64,000 bases of DNA from Arachis hypogaea (GCF_003086295.3 NC_092052.1:14724346-14788345); one strand, 5' to 3'. Positions 33,060 to 43,790 are shown, counted from the stretch's first letter. The notes: generated by a model from the sequence alone, not told the origin. Program-made: numbers and translations.

Positions 33060-33870
33060 TTTATTATTTATAAAATTACAATTTATTACCATAGACGTTG
33101 TCTCTTTTAATTTCTCTAATTGATAATATCACACTTTTATATTATATGTTATTTTTAAATTATTTTTACAATAAATTTTTCTTTATCTACGTAAATAAAA
33201 TAATGAGGATAACATGAGTAACAATATTACAATATTAAATTTGGGAGGGTAATATCACTCTCTTAATTAAAAATAAATTTAAATTCATCTATAAAAATTA
33301 AAATTATGAACATTTAAATTTTTAATAATTTTTATATAAACAAAATGGTTGTCAATTTAATATATATATTAAATTGTTTAAAACCAATTTATTATTTTTA
33401 ATCCGAAACGAAAATCGTTGAATATCATTTTGCAGTCCTCATTATATCTGTGTCAAAAAGAAAGAAGTGTTTTATTGTTTAATATATAGTAATGTTTGAA
33501 ATATCAGTTTCAGCAGGCTCTAAATTTCATTTTGACTTCAGGCTAAGAAAATGCACTATTATTTTATTCATGAAAACCTATCATTACAATTTAGTTTTTC
33601 AAGATTAGATTAATTTATTATCAGTGGTTTAGCTAATATGCATTTACGAATTAATAGAAAATATATAAAATTGAAGTTTTTACTATTATATATACTAAAA
33701 TACAAAATATGAAAACCCAGTATTAATTTTAATATGTGACATTAGTAGTAAAATTCATTTATCAATTAGATTTTTCAACTGAGAACGTACTAAGACTATC
33801 AATCTTATAAACCGAAGCTCAATTTTCAAAATTCTAAATATATATTTTAGGTCAAATAAAAAAAGTCTTG
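33060..33870. repeat. Direct duplication, copy 2
   Basis: Partner of 29577-30690 with small indels and about one change per ten bases by eye. Element H and flanking AT-rich DNA lie between the copies. Confidence 0.8.
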
Positions 33871-34167
33871 TTATTAACGAGTATTTTAAAAGAATTTAAA
33901 GATAAAAGTACTAGTGAAATACAAATTCTTTTATGCTTTCTATGTATTAAATATATTTATAAAAATCAAAATTTTCTACTTTAATCTTCTTAATTAGAGA
34001 TGACAAATTTGTAAACTTAGGTAGTATTTGTAGGATATATTTGAAGATGAAGATGGGGCGGGATAGGAAAATAATAGATAGTAACGGGGATATAGATCCC
34101 ATGTGGGGAACTTTAGAGTGTGGGGATGAAAAAAATTCTCCAATCCCATGGAGATCTATGTCCAAAG
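33871..34167. other. Spacer with a possible hAT MITE fragment
   Basis: AT-rich, then 'agagatgacaaattt ... gatggggcggga ... acggggatatagatccc' at 33996-34110, similar in style to plant hAT MITE ends ('tagggatggcaaa ... cgggg'). No second end seen; element B is inserted just after it. Confidence 0.35.
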
Positions 34168-34694
34168 TGTTACGATATGAATGTCCATATCTATTTTATG
34201 TCTACTCAGCAAGCATTTTTGGAAAGTACATGCATTTAAGAATGTGCGGTGCATGCTTTTCAACCTTTGAAAATGTGAACCTTGAATTTGTATAAATAGA
34301 GGAATGATCTTAGGCTTTATACGGCAACATAAGCAAGTAATAAAAACATATTCCCTCTTTATGTTACAATCAAATATTCTTCTCCTTATATTTCTACTAC
34401 AATTCTTTCTCTTCTTTTATTTTATAAGTATTTTAAATTCTATTTTCTATTACTCTTTACATATAATATTAATAGCAATATTAATCATCTTTATTATATT
34501 GAGATTGTACCAATAAACAAATGCGATTTTCTCTCGCTTTATTTTTAATACTTCTTTCTATCTTTGTATATATATACATAATACAACATATAATTTTATT
34601 ATATATATATAAATTATTATTGAGCTAATTATTTTAATACTAGAGTCTTCTATTTATACATCTCTATTATATATATATCTTTTATTTCACAACA
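34168..34694 (+). repeat. 5' LTR of copia element B
   Basis: Contains TATAAATAGAGG at about 34292-34303 (likely TATA box) and the short frame MILGFIRQHKQ..., also present in the 3' LTR and not regarded as a gene. Confidence 0.92.
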
Positions 34695-34695
34695 C

Positions 34696-34714
34696 GTTAT
34701 CAGCACGAGACTTT
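34696..34714 (+). promoter_or_regulatory. Primer-binding region of element B
   Basis: CGTTATCAGCACGAGACTT directly after the LTR. The same word (one change) lies next to the 5' LTR of element C, consistent with one lineage. Confidence 0.6.
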
Positions 34715-34754
34715 GATCAAATTTTTAGGAAGACTCAGGTAACAAATTTTCATT

Positions 34755-35728
34755 ATGTCGAAGCTCTCTCATCTTGAATTCAAAGCTCTTGATATATCTG
34801 GAAACAATTATTTATCATGGATACTAGATGCTGAAATCCATCTTGATTCAATGGATCTTGGAGATACCATTAAGGCTGAAAATAATGCATCCCAGAAGGA
34901 TAAAGCTAAAGCCATGATTTTTCTCCGTCGTCATCTTGACGAAGGATTGAAAAATGAATATCTTACATTAAAAGATCCTGCAGATCTTTGGAAAGACCTT
35001 GAAGAAAGGTATAATCATCAGAAAACGGTGATACTTCCTCAGGCCCGATATGAATGGACGCATTTGCGTTTACAAGATTTTAAATCTATAAATGAATATA
35101 ATTCTGCAATGTTTCGAATCACCTCACGAATGAAATTGTGTGGGGGAAAAAATAACTGATCATGATATGTTGGAGAAAACTTTCTCAACCTTCCATGCCT
35201 CGAATGTGCTCCTGCAGCAGCAGTATCGAGAGAAAGGGTTTAAGAAATATTCTGAGTTAATTTCTTGCCTTCTTGTTGCCGAACGCAACAATGAGTTGTT
35301 ATTAAAAAATCATGAAGCGCGCCCAGCTGGCGCCGCCCCATTTCCTGAAGTAAATGCGGCAAATCGTTACCCCAGAAGAGATAAATGACAAGCTTTTAAT
35401 AACAAGAAAAATTATGGAAGGAAAAAGAATTATGTTCAAAAGAGAGGATCTCACCAGAAGTGGGACAAAGAAAAGAATATCGGGCAGAATAAATCAACCG
35501 AGGAGAAGTGTTTTCGCTGTGGTGGAAATGGCCATTGGTCACGTACCTGTCGTACCCCAAGGCACCTAGTCGATCTTTACCAGGCATCTTTGAAAAAGAA
35601 CGACAAAGGAAAGGAAACAAATTTTGTTTCAAATGAAGCTGAGAACTCCACCACTCATTATGATGTATCTGATTTATTTGAGGACCCTGAAGGAAATATT
35701 GGTCATTTGATCAATGATGGAATAGTTT
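34755..35728 (+). pseudogene. gag of copia element B (frameshifted)
   Basis: ATG at 34755 opens a typical copia Gag (SKLSHLEFKALDISGNNYLSW, DLWKDLEERYNHQKTVILPQ). The frame breaks at the GGGGGAAAAAA run at about 35142-35152, continues in the next frame (ITDHDMLEKTFSTFHASNVLLQQ) to a stop at 35386, after which sequence homologous to Gag continues to an intact CCHC zinc knuckle CFRCGGNGHWSRTC at about 35510-35552 and on to a natural-looking stop near 35728. Gag packages the element RNA in particles. The G/A run might reflect indel mutation rather than programmed shifting, since element C does not show the same break. Confidence 0.85.
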
Positions 35729-35729
35729 A

Positions 35730-35995
35730 ATATGTGAAATTGTGAAGTATCTATGTAAATAAATAATGTAAAAAAAAAATTATTGTTAAGTTTTATTTTC
35801 TATGTATTTAAGTTTCAAATGTGATGCACATAAATAATGAAATATTAATATTTATGAATTTTGAAATTATTAAATGTGTCAAATTTTAAAATAAAATTTC
35901 AGTATATGACATTATTTTATGTACAGTGTTTCTTAGAAAAATAATTCTGATCAAGTATTCAATTTAACTGTGCATACTACTCATTTTATTATTAT
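35730..35995 (+). other. Non-coding spacer between gag and pol of element B
   Basis: About 265 AT-rich bases with stops in all frames. A recognisable counterpart exists in element C (about 24190-24440), although the two elements have different LTRs. It contains acceptor-like sites (AATTTCAG near 35901, TGTACAG near 35927). Confidence 0.6.
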
Positions 35996-37078
35996 TTGTT
36001 TTTGAAGAGAATGGCAAGGATATGTAATGAAGATGTATGCCTTGCGGATAGTGCAAGTTCGCACACTATTCTCAAAAGTGATATATATTTTACCCATCTT
36101 GTGCCAAAAGAGGAATATGTTAACACTATTATTGGCTCAGGCAATGTGATAGAAGGCTCCGGAAGAGCTATAATTTTGTTTCCTGGAGGAACAAAATTTA
36201 TAATAAATAATGCACTGTTATCTACCAAGTCTCGAAGAAACTTGTTGAGCTTTAAAGATATTCGCCGAAATGGATATCATATTGAGACTATGAATGAGGG
36301 AAATCATGAGTATTTATGTATCACAACTCATGATTCAAATAAGAAAGTTATATTAGAAAAATTACCCTCGCTTTCATCTGGGTTGTATTATACTAAGATT
36401 AGTGCAATTGAATCACATGCCACTGTAAACCAGAAGTTTACTAGCCCAAATGAGTTCATAACTTGGCACGACCGATTGGGTCATCCGAGAACAACCATGA
36501 TGAGAAGAATTATTGAAAACTCTCATGGACATTCACTAAAGAACCGGAAGATTCTTAAAACTAGTGAATTTTGTTGTGCTGCATGTTCTCAAGGAAAGTT
36601 AATTTTAAGGCCATCACCAGTAAAGATTGGATTTGAGTCTCCTGAATTCCTGGAAAAGATTCAAGGTGATATATGTGGACCTATTCATCCACCATGTGGA
36701 TCTTTTAGATATTTTATGGTCCTAATAGACGCATCTTCGAGATGGTCACATGTGTGCTTATTATCTTCTCGCAACCTGGCGTTTGCGAGATTATTGGCTC
36801 AAATTATTCGATTAAAAGCACAATTTCCAGAAAATCCAATCAAAGCAATTCGTCTTGATAATGCTGGTGAATTTACTTCCCAAGCTTTTGATGCTTATTG
36901 TATGGCTAATGGAATAAGTGTTGAACATCCAGTAGCTTATGTTCACACGCAAAATGGGTTAGCAGAATCACTTATTAAGCGCCTCCAATTAATTGCTAGA
37001 CCCTTGCTTATGAGAACAAATCTCCCAACCTCGGTTTGGGGCATGCTATTTTACATGCCGCAGCACTTATTCGTTTGA
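35996..37078 (+). CDS. Protease and integrase of copia element B
   Basis: 360-codon frame. Protease box LADSASSHTIL at residues ~16-26 (DSA/T-type site seen in some copia lineages). Integrase zinc finger H..H..C..C at ~150-195 (WHDRLGHPRTTMM ... FCCAACSQGK). Catalytic core with Asp in IQGDICGP, Asp in IRLDNAGEF and Glu in NGLAESLIKRL, so the D,D,E triad is present. The frame ends by a one-base shift near SVWG; the same protein continues in the overlapping frame starting at 37036. It would cut the polyprotein and insert cDNA into the genome. Confidence 0.88.
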   Translation: MFLKRMARICNEDVCLADSASSHTILKSDIYFTHLVPKEEYVNTIIGSGNVIEGSGRAIILFPGGTKFIINNALLSTKSRRNLLSFKDIRRNGYHIETMNEGNHEYLCITTHDSNKKVILEKLPSLSSGLYYTKISAIESHATVNQKFTSPNEFITWHDRLGHPRTTMMRRIIENSHGHSLKNRKILKTSEFCCAACSQGKLILRPSPVKIGFESPEFLEKIQGDICGPIHPPCGSFRYFMVLIDASSRWSHVCLLSSRNLAFARLLAQIIRLKAQFPENPIKAIRLDNAGEFTSQAFDAYCMANGISVEHPVAYVHTQNGLAESLIKRLQLIARPLLMRTNLPTSVWGMLFYMPQHLFV

Positions 37079-39558
37079 GGCCAACGAGTTATCATCAATT
37101 CTCTCCTATGCAATTAGCTTTTGGCCAGCAACCAAATGTTTCCCATTTAAGAATATTTGGGTGTGCGATATATGTTCCTATTGCACCACCTAATTGCACT
37201 AAAATGGGACCCCAAAGAAAATTGGGAATATATGTTGGATATGATTCTCCCTCTATAGTGAGGTATCTTGAGATACAAACTGGTGATGTGTTTAAAGCCC
37301 GGTTTGCGGATTGTCATTTTAATGAATCAAAATTTCCAACATTAGGGAGAGAGAATAAGCTTCCTGAAAAGGAACTTAATTGGAATGCATCATCGTTGAT
37401 GCATTTAGATCCTCGATCAGGGCAATGTGAACTGGAAGTTCAAAAGATTATACATTTGCAAAGAATAGCAAATGAATTGCCTGATGCATTTTCCGATACA
37501 AAGAGGATAACCAAATCTTACATACCAGCGGAAAATGCCTCAATTCGAATTGACGTCCCAATAGGACAAGTAGCCACTGAAGCAAATTCACGGCAGAAGC
37601 GTGGCAGGGCGGAAAATGCCCCAATTCGAATTGATGTCCCAGTAGGACAAATAGCCACGGAAGCAAATACACGCCAGAAGCGTGGCAGGCCTGTCGGTTC
37701 CAAAGATAAAAATCCTCGAAAGAGAAAAGAGGTAAATAATATTTCTGTTGAAAAAGACATAGTAAAGACACCGGCAGTTGTCCAAAATTCTGATATAACG
37801 CCAGAAGACGTTCAGGTACCTGAAAATTGTGAAAATGACGATATCTCGATAAATTATGTCTTTACAGGAGAGAAATGGGACCGAAATAAGACAATTGTCA
37901 ATGAAATATTTGCATATAATGTGGCATTAGATATCATGCATGAAAGTAAGGATCTTGAGCCAAGATCAGTCGAAGAATGTCGACAAAGGAATGATTGGCC
38001 AAAATGGAAAGAAGCCATGAAGGCTGAATTAGACTCACTTGCAAAACGTGAAGTCTTTGGACCTGTAGTCCGTACACCTGAAGATGTAAAACCTGTTGGA
38101 TATAAGTGGGTATTTGTGAGAAAACGAAATGAGAAAAATGAAGTTGTGCGCTACAAAGCTCGACTTGTGGCACAAGGTTTTTCACAAAGGCTCGGTATAG
38201 ATTATGAAGAAACGTATTCCCCTGTAACATTGCGCTATTTGGTCAGTTTATCTGCATATCATAAATTGCATATGCATTTAATGGATGTGGTAACAGCCTA
38301 TTTGTACGGCTCATTAGATCGGGATATCTATATGAAAGTCCCTGAAGGACTAAAGATATCCAAACCATCCAATGAATATTCGCAAGGGTTATACTCAGTC
38401 AAATTGCAAAGATCTTTATATGGTCTAAAGCAATCTGGACGAATGTGGTATAATCGTCTTACTGAGTATCTGGCCAAAAACGGATTCAAGAATGATGATA
38501 TCTGTCCGTGTGTTTTTATAAAGAAATCTGCATCTGGATTCGTTATAATTGCTGTGTACGTTGATGATTTAAATATCATTGGGACTCTTGAAGAGATTCC
38601 AACAATTATAAAAATTCTAAAAGAAGAGTTTGAGATGAAAGATCTTGGAAAGACTAAATTTTGTCTCGGCCTGCAGATCGAGCATATAAAAAGTGGGATC
38701 TTTATTCATCAAACAACATACACAGAAAAGATCTTGAAAAGATTTTATATGGATAAGTCACATCCATTAAGTACCCAAATGATCGTAAGATCTTTGGATG
38801 TGAAAAAGGATCAATTCCGTCCTAAAGAAGAAAATGAAGATATCCTTGGTCCTGAAGTACCATATCTTAGTGCCATTGGAGCGCTAATGTATCTTGCTAA
38901 TAATACGCGACCCGATATATCATTTGCTGTGAATTTACTAGCAATATATAGTTCCTTTCCAACCAGAAGACATTGGAGTGGAATCAAACAAATCTTTCGA
39001 TATCTTCATGGGACGGTTGATATGGTATTGTTTTATCCCTATGGATCCAAGTCACAACTAGTTGGCTATGCAGATGCCGGATACCTGTCTGATCCACATA
39101 AAGGGAGGTCTCAAACAGGATACCTATTCACATATGGTGGTACAGCTATATCATGGAGGTCCACGAAACAGACGATAGCAGCAACCTCCTCTAATCATGC
39201 TGAAATACTGGCGATTCATGAAGCTAGTCGCGAGTGTTTTTGGCTGAGGAGTCTGATTCAATATATTCTGTCATCATGTGGACTGATTGATCATAAGATA
39301 GCTCCAACTGTCCTGTTTGAAGATAATACAGCATGCATTGCTCAACTTAAAGGCGGATACATTAAAGGCGATAGAACAAAGCACATTTCTCCCAAATTCT
39401 TCTTCACTCATGATCTTCAAAATCAAGGGACAATTGATGTCCAACAGATCCGCTCAAGTGACAATCTGGCAGATTTATTTACAAAGTCACTCCCAAAATC
39501 CTCCTTTGAAAGATTGGTACATGAGATTGGGATGCGCCGATTTCGAGACATTAAATGA
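37036..39558 (+). CDS. Integrase C-terminus, reverse transcriptase and RNase H of copia element B
   Basis: 840-codon uninterrupted frame. Residues 1-330: integrase C-terminal region (HLRIFGCAIYVP) and linker, with an internal duplication of ~33 residues (IRIDVPxGQxATEAN...RQKRGR twice, 37525-37690). Residues ~330-590: RT with WKEAMKAELDSL, FVRKRNEKNEVVRYKARLVAQGF, LMDVVTAYLYGSLD, and the YVDD catalytic box near 38560. Residues ~640-830: RNase H with YADAGYLSD, Glu in HAEILAIHEASRECFWL, EDNTACIAQ and TKHISPKFF. All four RNase H acidic positions look present. The frame is probably functional in itself, but its N-terminal partner is out of frame. Confidence 0.9.
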   Translation: MGHAILHAAALIRLRPTSYHQFSPMQLAFGQQPNVSHLRIFGCAIYVPIAPPNCTKMGPQRKLGIYVGYDSPSIVRYLEIQTGDVFKARFADCHFNESKFPTLGRENKLPEKELNWNASSLMHLDPRSGQCELEVQKIIHLQRIANELPDAFSDTKRITKSYIPAENASIRIDVPIGQVATEANSRQKRGRAENAPIRIDVPVGQIATEANTRQKRGRPVGSKDKNPRKRKEVNNISVEKDIVKTPAVVQNSDITPEDVQVPENCENDDISINYVFTGEKWDRNKTIVNEIFAYNVALDIMHESKDLEPRSVEECRQRNDWPKWKEAMKAELDSLAKREVFGPVVRTPEDVKPVGYKWVFVRKRNEKNEVVRYKARLVAQGFSQRLGIDYEETYSPVTLRYLVSLSAYHKLHMHLMDVVTAYLYGSLDRDIYMKVPEGLKISKPSNEYSQGLYSVKLQRSLYGLKQSGRMWYNRLTEYLAKNGFKNDDICPCVFIKKSASGFVIIAVYVDDLNIIGTLEEIPTIIKILKEEFEMKDLGKTKFCLGLQIEHIKSGIFIHQTTYTEKILKRFYMDKSHPLSTQMIVRSLDVKKDQFRPKEENEDILGPEVPYLSAIGALMYLANNTRPDISFAVNLLAIYSSFPTRRHWSGIKQIFRYLHGTVDMVLFYPYGSKSQLVGYADAGYLSDPHKGRSQTGYLFTYGGTAISWRSTKQTIAATSSNHAEILAIHEASRECFWLRSLIQYILSSCGLIDHKIAPTVLFEDNTACIAQLKGGYIKGDRTKHISPKFFFTHDLQNQGTIDVQQIRSSDNLADLFTKSLPKSSFERLVHEIGMRRFRDIK

Positions 39559-39750
39559 TGTCGGCAAGAGGGGGAGACTGTACTCTTTTTTCCTTGGTCA
39601 GATTTTTTTCCCATTGGGTTTTTCTTGACAAGGTTTTTAATGAGGCAGTCCCCATTACAAAGGATATTGTACTCTTTTTCCTTCACTAAGGTTTTTCCCA
39701 CAGGGTTTTCTTTTAGTAAGGTTTTAACGAGGCAATAATCCTAAAATGGA

Positions 39751-39763
39751 CATCCAAGGGGAG
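39751..39763 (+). promoter_or_regulatory. Polypurine tract of element B
   Basis: CATCCAAGGGGAG directly before the 3' LTR. Confidence 0.8.
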
Positions 39764-40290
39764 TGTTACAATATGGATGTCCATATCCATTCTATGTCTA
39801 CTCAGCAAGCACTCTTGGAAAGTACATGCATTTAAGAATGTGCGGTGCATGCTTTCCAACCTTTGAAAATGTGAACCTTGAATTTGTATAAATAGAGGAA
39901 TGATCTTAGGCTTTATACGGCAACATAAGCAAGTAATAAAAACCTATTCCCTCTTTATGTTACAATCAAATATTCTTCTCCTTATATTTCTACTACAATT
40001 CTTTCTCTTCTTTTATTTTATAAGTATTTTAAATTCTATTTTCTATTACTCTTTACATATAATATTAATAGCAATATTAATCATCTTTATTATATTGAGA
40101 TTGTACCAATAAACAAATGCGATTCTCTCTCTTTATTTTTAATACTTCTTTCTATCTTTGTATATATATACACAATACAACATATAATTTTATTATATAT
40201 ATATATAAATTATTATTGAGCTAATTATTTTAATACTAGAGTCTTCTATTTATACATCTCTATTATATATATATCTTTTATTTCACAACA
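39764..40290 (+). repeat. 3' LTR of copia element B
   Basis: 527 bp, same length as the 5' LTR; followed by the second CAAAG. Confidence 0.92.
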
Positions 40291-40295
40291 CAAAG

Positions 40296-41160
40296 ATAAT
40301 TGTATAATAATGTAACGCGATAATCTCCTCATTTTTATTAAGTTATTAAGTGCTTTAAATTGAGCTATTTAGTAGCAATCACTTTTTATGATAAAGACGA
40401 TAATGTTTGGTGTTTAGAATCTACTTCAACTAGAAATTGTGTAATATCCACCATACTTGTTTTATTTGTAGAAGTGCATTGCAAAATTGTTTAACATTTG
40501 ATATATAATTTGATGTTTAGATTTAATTTGTAATGTATTATTATAGAAATAATTAAAAATATTAAATTTATTTAAGTATCTTAATTATATTATTTTTTAT
40601 ATAACTTTTATTGAATTAAATAATTTTCATAAAGATCTGAAAAATTATATATCACCAAATAAATTAAAGATGGAGAGACTTTTTCCATTGAGAACGGAAA
40701 TGGGATCCAGAGAAGAGAAGTTCCAGAGGCTATTGATGAGTAAGAAGTAGGGACTAGGGAGTTATCTTAGTCCACATTTCCTTTCACTGATGCGGATCTC
40801 TATTATTAACCTATTTTTAAGGTGAAAACTCAAATGCAATTGATTTTATGTGAATTTAATGTCTAAAAATTTATTAGATAAAAATTTAATTAAATCAGTT
40901 AAATTATTTAACTGCTCTTATTTATTAACTTCACGTGAAGTCAACTGTAAATGAATTTTCACCTGTTTTTAAAGTATTTCTTAACTAAATACTTTTTTTA
41001 AAGTTAGTTATTAAGTGAAACTACATGTATAAATTGTCTACGAAAATCCAACTTCAGGACTTCAAGTCTTCAGCATATATAGATAGTATTAATCTAAAAC
41101 TATCCACTTTAAGAAAACAAACAGAATACAACATATACAAACCAAAGCGAAAATTCTGCA
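40296..41160. other. AT-rich spacer between element B and the DELLA 3' end
   Basis: No gene. Two near-adjacent stretches containing 'cacgtgaagtcaact' and 'aattcacat' at 40840-40960 look like old repeat sequence. Not delimited. Confidence 0.4.
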
Positions 41161-41349
41161 AATAAAAAATCTGATTAAACAAGCTACTTTATTTAATTAA
41201 TTTATTTAGACTCTTCCTTCTTTATTACTGAAGTTACTCTAGTTATAACTCAGCTCATTCTAACGTTCACCTACAGTTAAGATTATGTTACAATTTAAGT
41301 CACCGATTCCGAGAAACCAGCGAGTCAGTCAACTCGTTAGTTCGTTCAC
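41161..41349 (-). other. Probable DELLA 3' UTR with poly(A) signal candidates
   Basis: On the minus strand, 120-180 bases after the stop codon, AATAAAG-type words occur (plus-strand CTTTATT at 41219-41225 and CTTTATTT near 41187). Either could direct 3' end formation. Position and words only; transcript ends are not known. Confidence 0.4.
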
Positions 41350-42960
41350 TCAATGGCGGCGGGCGCCGCCGGCGACTCTCCACGCGGATGTAGCAATGAG
41401 TGGCCTCATTTGCCAACCGAGCAACAGACACCCGTCGTTCTCCTCCACCCTATACCCTTCTCCTCCGGCGAACAGAGCCAACAGCATCCTCGCCTGCCTG
41501 AACGCGTTCGAACCGAGCCGGATTGGTTCGAACCCAGCCGAACCCATCCTGACTCTCCACTGAGCCAGCGTTTCATGCCGCTCCACACGGTCCTCCCCTT
41601 CGCACGCCACAACGTTGCATATCTGCCTCCCTAAGTAAACCTCCGAAAGAGTCCCATCCTCATTTACCGATCCTTCCATCGAATCAAACAAACTCGAGTA
41701 ATAATGCATCGCCTCCGTGAACCGTTCAAAAAACACAGGACCGTTATGGTTCGCTTCCTGCTCCACCACCGTTACTATCTCCGGTTCGATATTTTTTACT
41801 GTGTTCAAAACCCTCTCGAGAGAACCGGGCTTGGCGAGCATACGGTGAAGCTCAAAGACGGCGTTAACGGCGACGGCTTCTCCTGGTTTGATATCAAGAG
41901 CCGTTGGATCAAGATCCGAGAGGCTGTTACAGCCGAATCCCCGGAACTCGAACCGAACCTGAATCGTTCTCGCAAGCTGCGAAAGCCTCCAACCGACTTG
42001 TTGAAGAGTGTCGGTGTCCTCCGGCGATGTCGGTCCGATTCCGGTTAACCGGAATGATGGTGGTCCGCCGGGACGGAGTGCCAGGGCCTGCATGAGGGCG
42101 GGCCACTGAAGCCCCTGCTTCAGGCCGAAATCGATGACGTGGACGGTGGTTGCGGAGGAGAAAGCTTCTAGAATCGCTTGGTTGGCGGTGAAGTGCGCGA
42201 ATTTGAGGTACGGGCAAGTCTCGTAGAAGTGGACGTGGAGCATGTCGGAGAGCGAGGGGCTCATGGACTCCTCCGGGAACGCGCCGTAGATTCGACGCGC
42301 CAACGCGTGAGAAAAGTTGGCGGCGACTTTCCTCATCGCACCGCCCTGCTGCGACGCGAGGACCGACGCGTGGTTCACGAGCACGTCAGCGAGGTCAAGC
42401 TTCTCTTCCTGGATCGCCTGCGCGCAGGCCATGAGCGCGTGAACGAGACGCACGCCAGTGTCCTCGACCGCCACACAATGGCACGTGAGGTCTGAGTGTG
42501 GCTCCACTTGCGATTTTACGGTTTCGGTAACCGCTCTAAGGTCGTTGTAGTTGGCTGAGTTTCCGTTGAGAATGTTGAACTGTAAAGGGTCCTCCAGGAT
42601 TTGCGTAAACGGCAGTGAATTGGTGATTGTGGTGTCGTTTTGGTTATTGTTGTGGGTGGTCGTGGGGGTGAGCATGGTTTTTTCCCAGGGGAAGACATCG
42701 TTGGGGTCATCATAGTGAACGACGGCGTCGTCTGAAGCGACGTTGGAAGAGGTACCGTCTTCGCGTGCATTGACATTATTATCCATCATCACCTTTTCGA
42801 GCTGCTGGTCCAGCTTCTGGCCCACGTCAGCCATGTTGTCCTTTGATCGCACCTTCTTGTAGCCTATAGCTGCTAGCAATTCGTCCATGCAATTACCACC
42901 GGACATTGAAAAGGGTTCATAGGATGAAGAACCCGCGAATATATTATCGTCGGTTATCAT
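41350..42960 (-). CDS. DELLA protein (GRAS family), gibberellin-signalling repressor
   Basis: Single-exon 536-codon frame, the usual size and intronless structure of plant DELLA genes (GAI/RGA type). Residues 26-30 are DELLA, followed by a [18 protein letters not shown] segment and a VHYDDP motif at 81-86; these regions bind the GID1 receptor when gibberellin is present, leading to SCF-mediated degradation. The GRAS domain runs from ~168 to the end: LHR1 ([18 protein letters not shown]), VHVID at 273-277, LHR2, PFYRE ([22 protein letters not shown]) and SAW ([15 protein letters not shown] ... [13 protein letters not shown]). It acts in the nucleus with transcription factors to restrain growth. 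Oddities: single-residue insertions in the N-terminal DELLA region relative to the consensus I know, and VHYDDP instead of VHYNP. Which legume DELLA clade it belongs to I cannot say. Confidence 0.95.
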   Translation of the reverse strand: MITDDNIFAGSSSYEPFSMSGGNCMDELLAAIGYKKVRSKDNMADVGQKLDQQLEKVMMDNNVNAREDGTSSNVASDDAVVHYDDPNDVFPWEKTMLTPTTTHNNNQNDTTITNSLPFTQILEDPLQFNILNGNSANYNDLRAVTETVKSQVEPHSDLTCHCVAVEDTGVRLVHALMACAQAIQEEKLDLADVLVNHASVLASQQGGAMRKVAANFSHALARRIYGAFPEESMSPSLSDMLHVHFYETCPYLKFAHFTANQAILEAFSSATTVHVIDFGLKQGLQWPALMQALALRPGGPPSFRLTGIGPTSPEDTDTLQQVGWRLSQLARTIQVRFEFRGFGCNSLSDLDPTALDIKPGEAVAVNAVFELHRMLAKPGSLERVLNTVKNIEPEIVTVVEQEANHNGPVFFERFTEAMHYYSSLFDSMEGSVNEDGTLSEVYLGRQICNVVACEGEDRVERHETLAQWRVRMGSAGFEPIRLGSNAFRQARMLLALFAGGEGYRVEENDGCLLLGWQMRPLIATSAWRVAGGARRH

Positions 42961-43076
42961 CTTATAAATTAGGATTAAACTTTTTTAAATGTGGGTGACA
43001 CCGAAATGGAATGAGACTGAGAAGAGAGGATAGGTGGCAGAGGGAAAGATGAGAAGCAATGAGAATTGAGAGGGGA

Positions 43077-43085
43077 TATATATAA
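43077..43085 (-). promoter_or_regulatory. Likely TATA box of the DELLA gene
   Basis: Minus strand TTATATATA, about 120 bp before the ATG, followed by a CT-rich leader (CTCTCAATTCTC, CTCTTCTCAGTCTC), as usual for plant promoters. Confidence 0.6.
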
Positions 43086-43089
43086 GGGT

Positions 43090-43775
43090 GCTTTTTTTTT
43101 GTATAAAATTTTATTAAGTTAAACATTCTAAACTTGTAATAATATATAATATAATGTAAAAATATTATTTATATATTAAAATAAGTTATTAATATAGTTG
43201 TGTATAAATAAATGTAATTTAATTTATTTTTATATATATTTATATTTTAATATATATTTTATACTAATAACTGATTTTAGTAATTAATTTTGATATACAT
43301 ATAACATAACTCTATCTAATGTGATGATGCTGTCCTTCCCTAATTATATATTGATGTATATAAAAAATAAAAAATAATTTTATTCATTAAAAATAATATA
43401 TACTTAATAAATATACGTGTAAAGTTACGTTATTGTTTATTTTAATGCATAAAAATTAAAATAATTATTTATATTATATATTTGTTATTTATTAGGTGAA
43501 TATTTTAGTGTCTATCACATTATACTTAAATTATTAAAAAAAAATAAATAATATTTAATAAATTTTAAATAATTAATTTTTTATTTTAAAAAATTAGTTA
43601 AATAATTTAAATATTATAACAAATACACCATAAAATTTACTTATTTATTATTAAATTTGGTGTTACTATATTTTATACTTTTAATAAATCAATTATTAAT
43701 TATTTTAAAAAATACAGGTCAATTGAGAATACAAAAGAAAATTATGTTTCTTTAATCTTTATATTTACTATATTT
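43090..43775. other. AT-rich upstream region of the DELLA gene
   Basis: AT-rich with no coding frame. A 'tatatatttatattttaatatatattttatactaataactgattttagtaattaattttgatata' style stretch at 43230-43305 looks like a dispersed repeat, ends not defined. Confidence 0.4.
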
Positions 43776-43790
43776 GGGGGGGGGGGGGGG
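43776..43790 (+). repeat. Run of 15 G
   Basis: Homopolymer about 0.8 kb upstream of the DELLA start. Length is prone to sequencing and assembly error. Confidence 0.9.

Larger units (their letters stand above)
34168..40290 (+). mobile_element. Ty1/copia retrotransposon B (complete, recently inserted)
   Basis: Two 527-bp LTRs (34168-34694 and 39764-40290), ends TGTTAC...CAACA, target duplication CAAAG at 34163-34167 and 40291-40295. The LTRs differ at roughly a dozen sites by eye (about 2 percent), so the insertion is much younger than A or C. Order is gag, spacer, protease, integrase, RT, RNase H. Gag carries a frameshift and a stop, and pol has one frameshift near 37040-37080, so this copy is probably not autonomous though close to intact. 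It lies 1.06 kb downstream of the DELLA stop codon. Confidence 0.93.

Noticed and set aside
34304..34516. 70-codon hydrophobic frame, repeated identically at 39900-40112
   Set aside because: Lies in the LTRs of element B and has an AT-rich, low-complexity composition; not a separate gene.
37448..38579. Several 65-107 codon minus frames
   Set aside because: Shadows of the pol frame of element B; two arise from its internal duplication.
41285..42495. Plus-strand frames of 60-115 codons across the DELLA gene, and minus frames in its other phases
   Set aside because: Shadow frames of a G+C-rich coding region; the DELLA frame explains the sequence.
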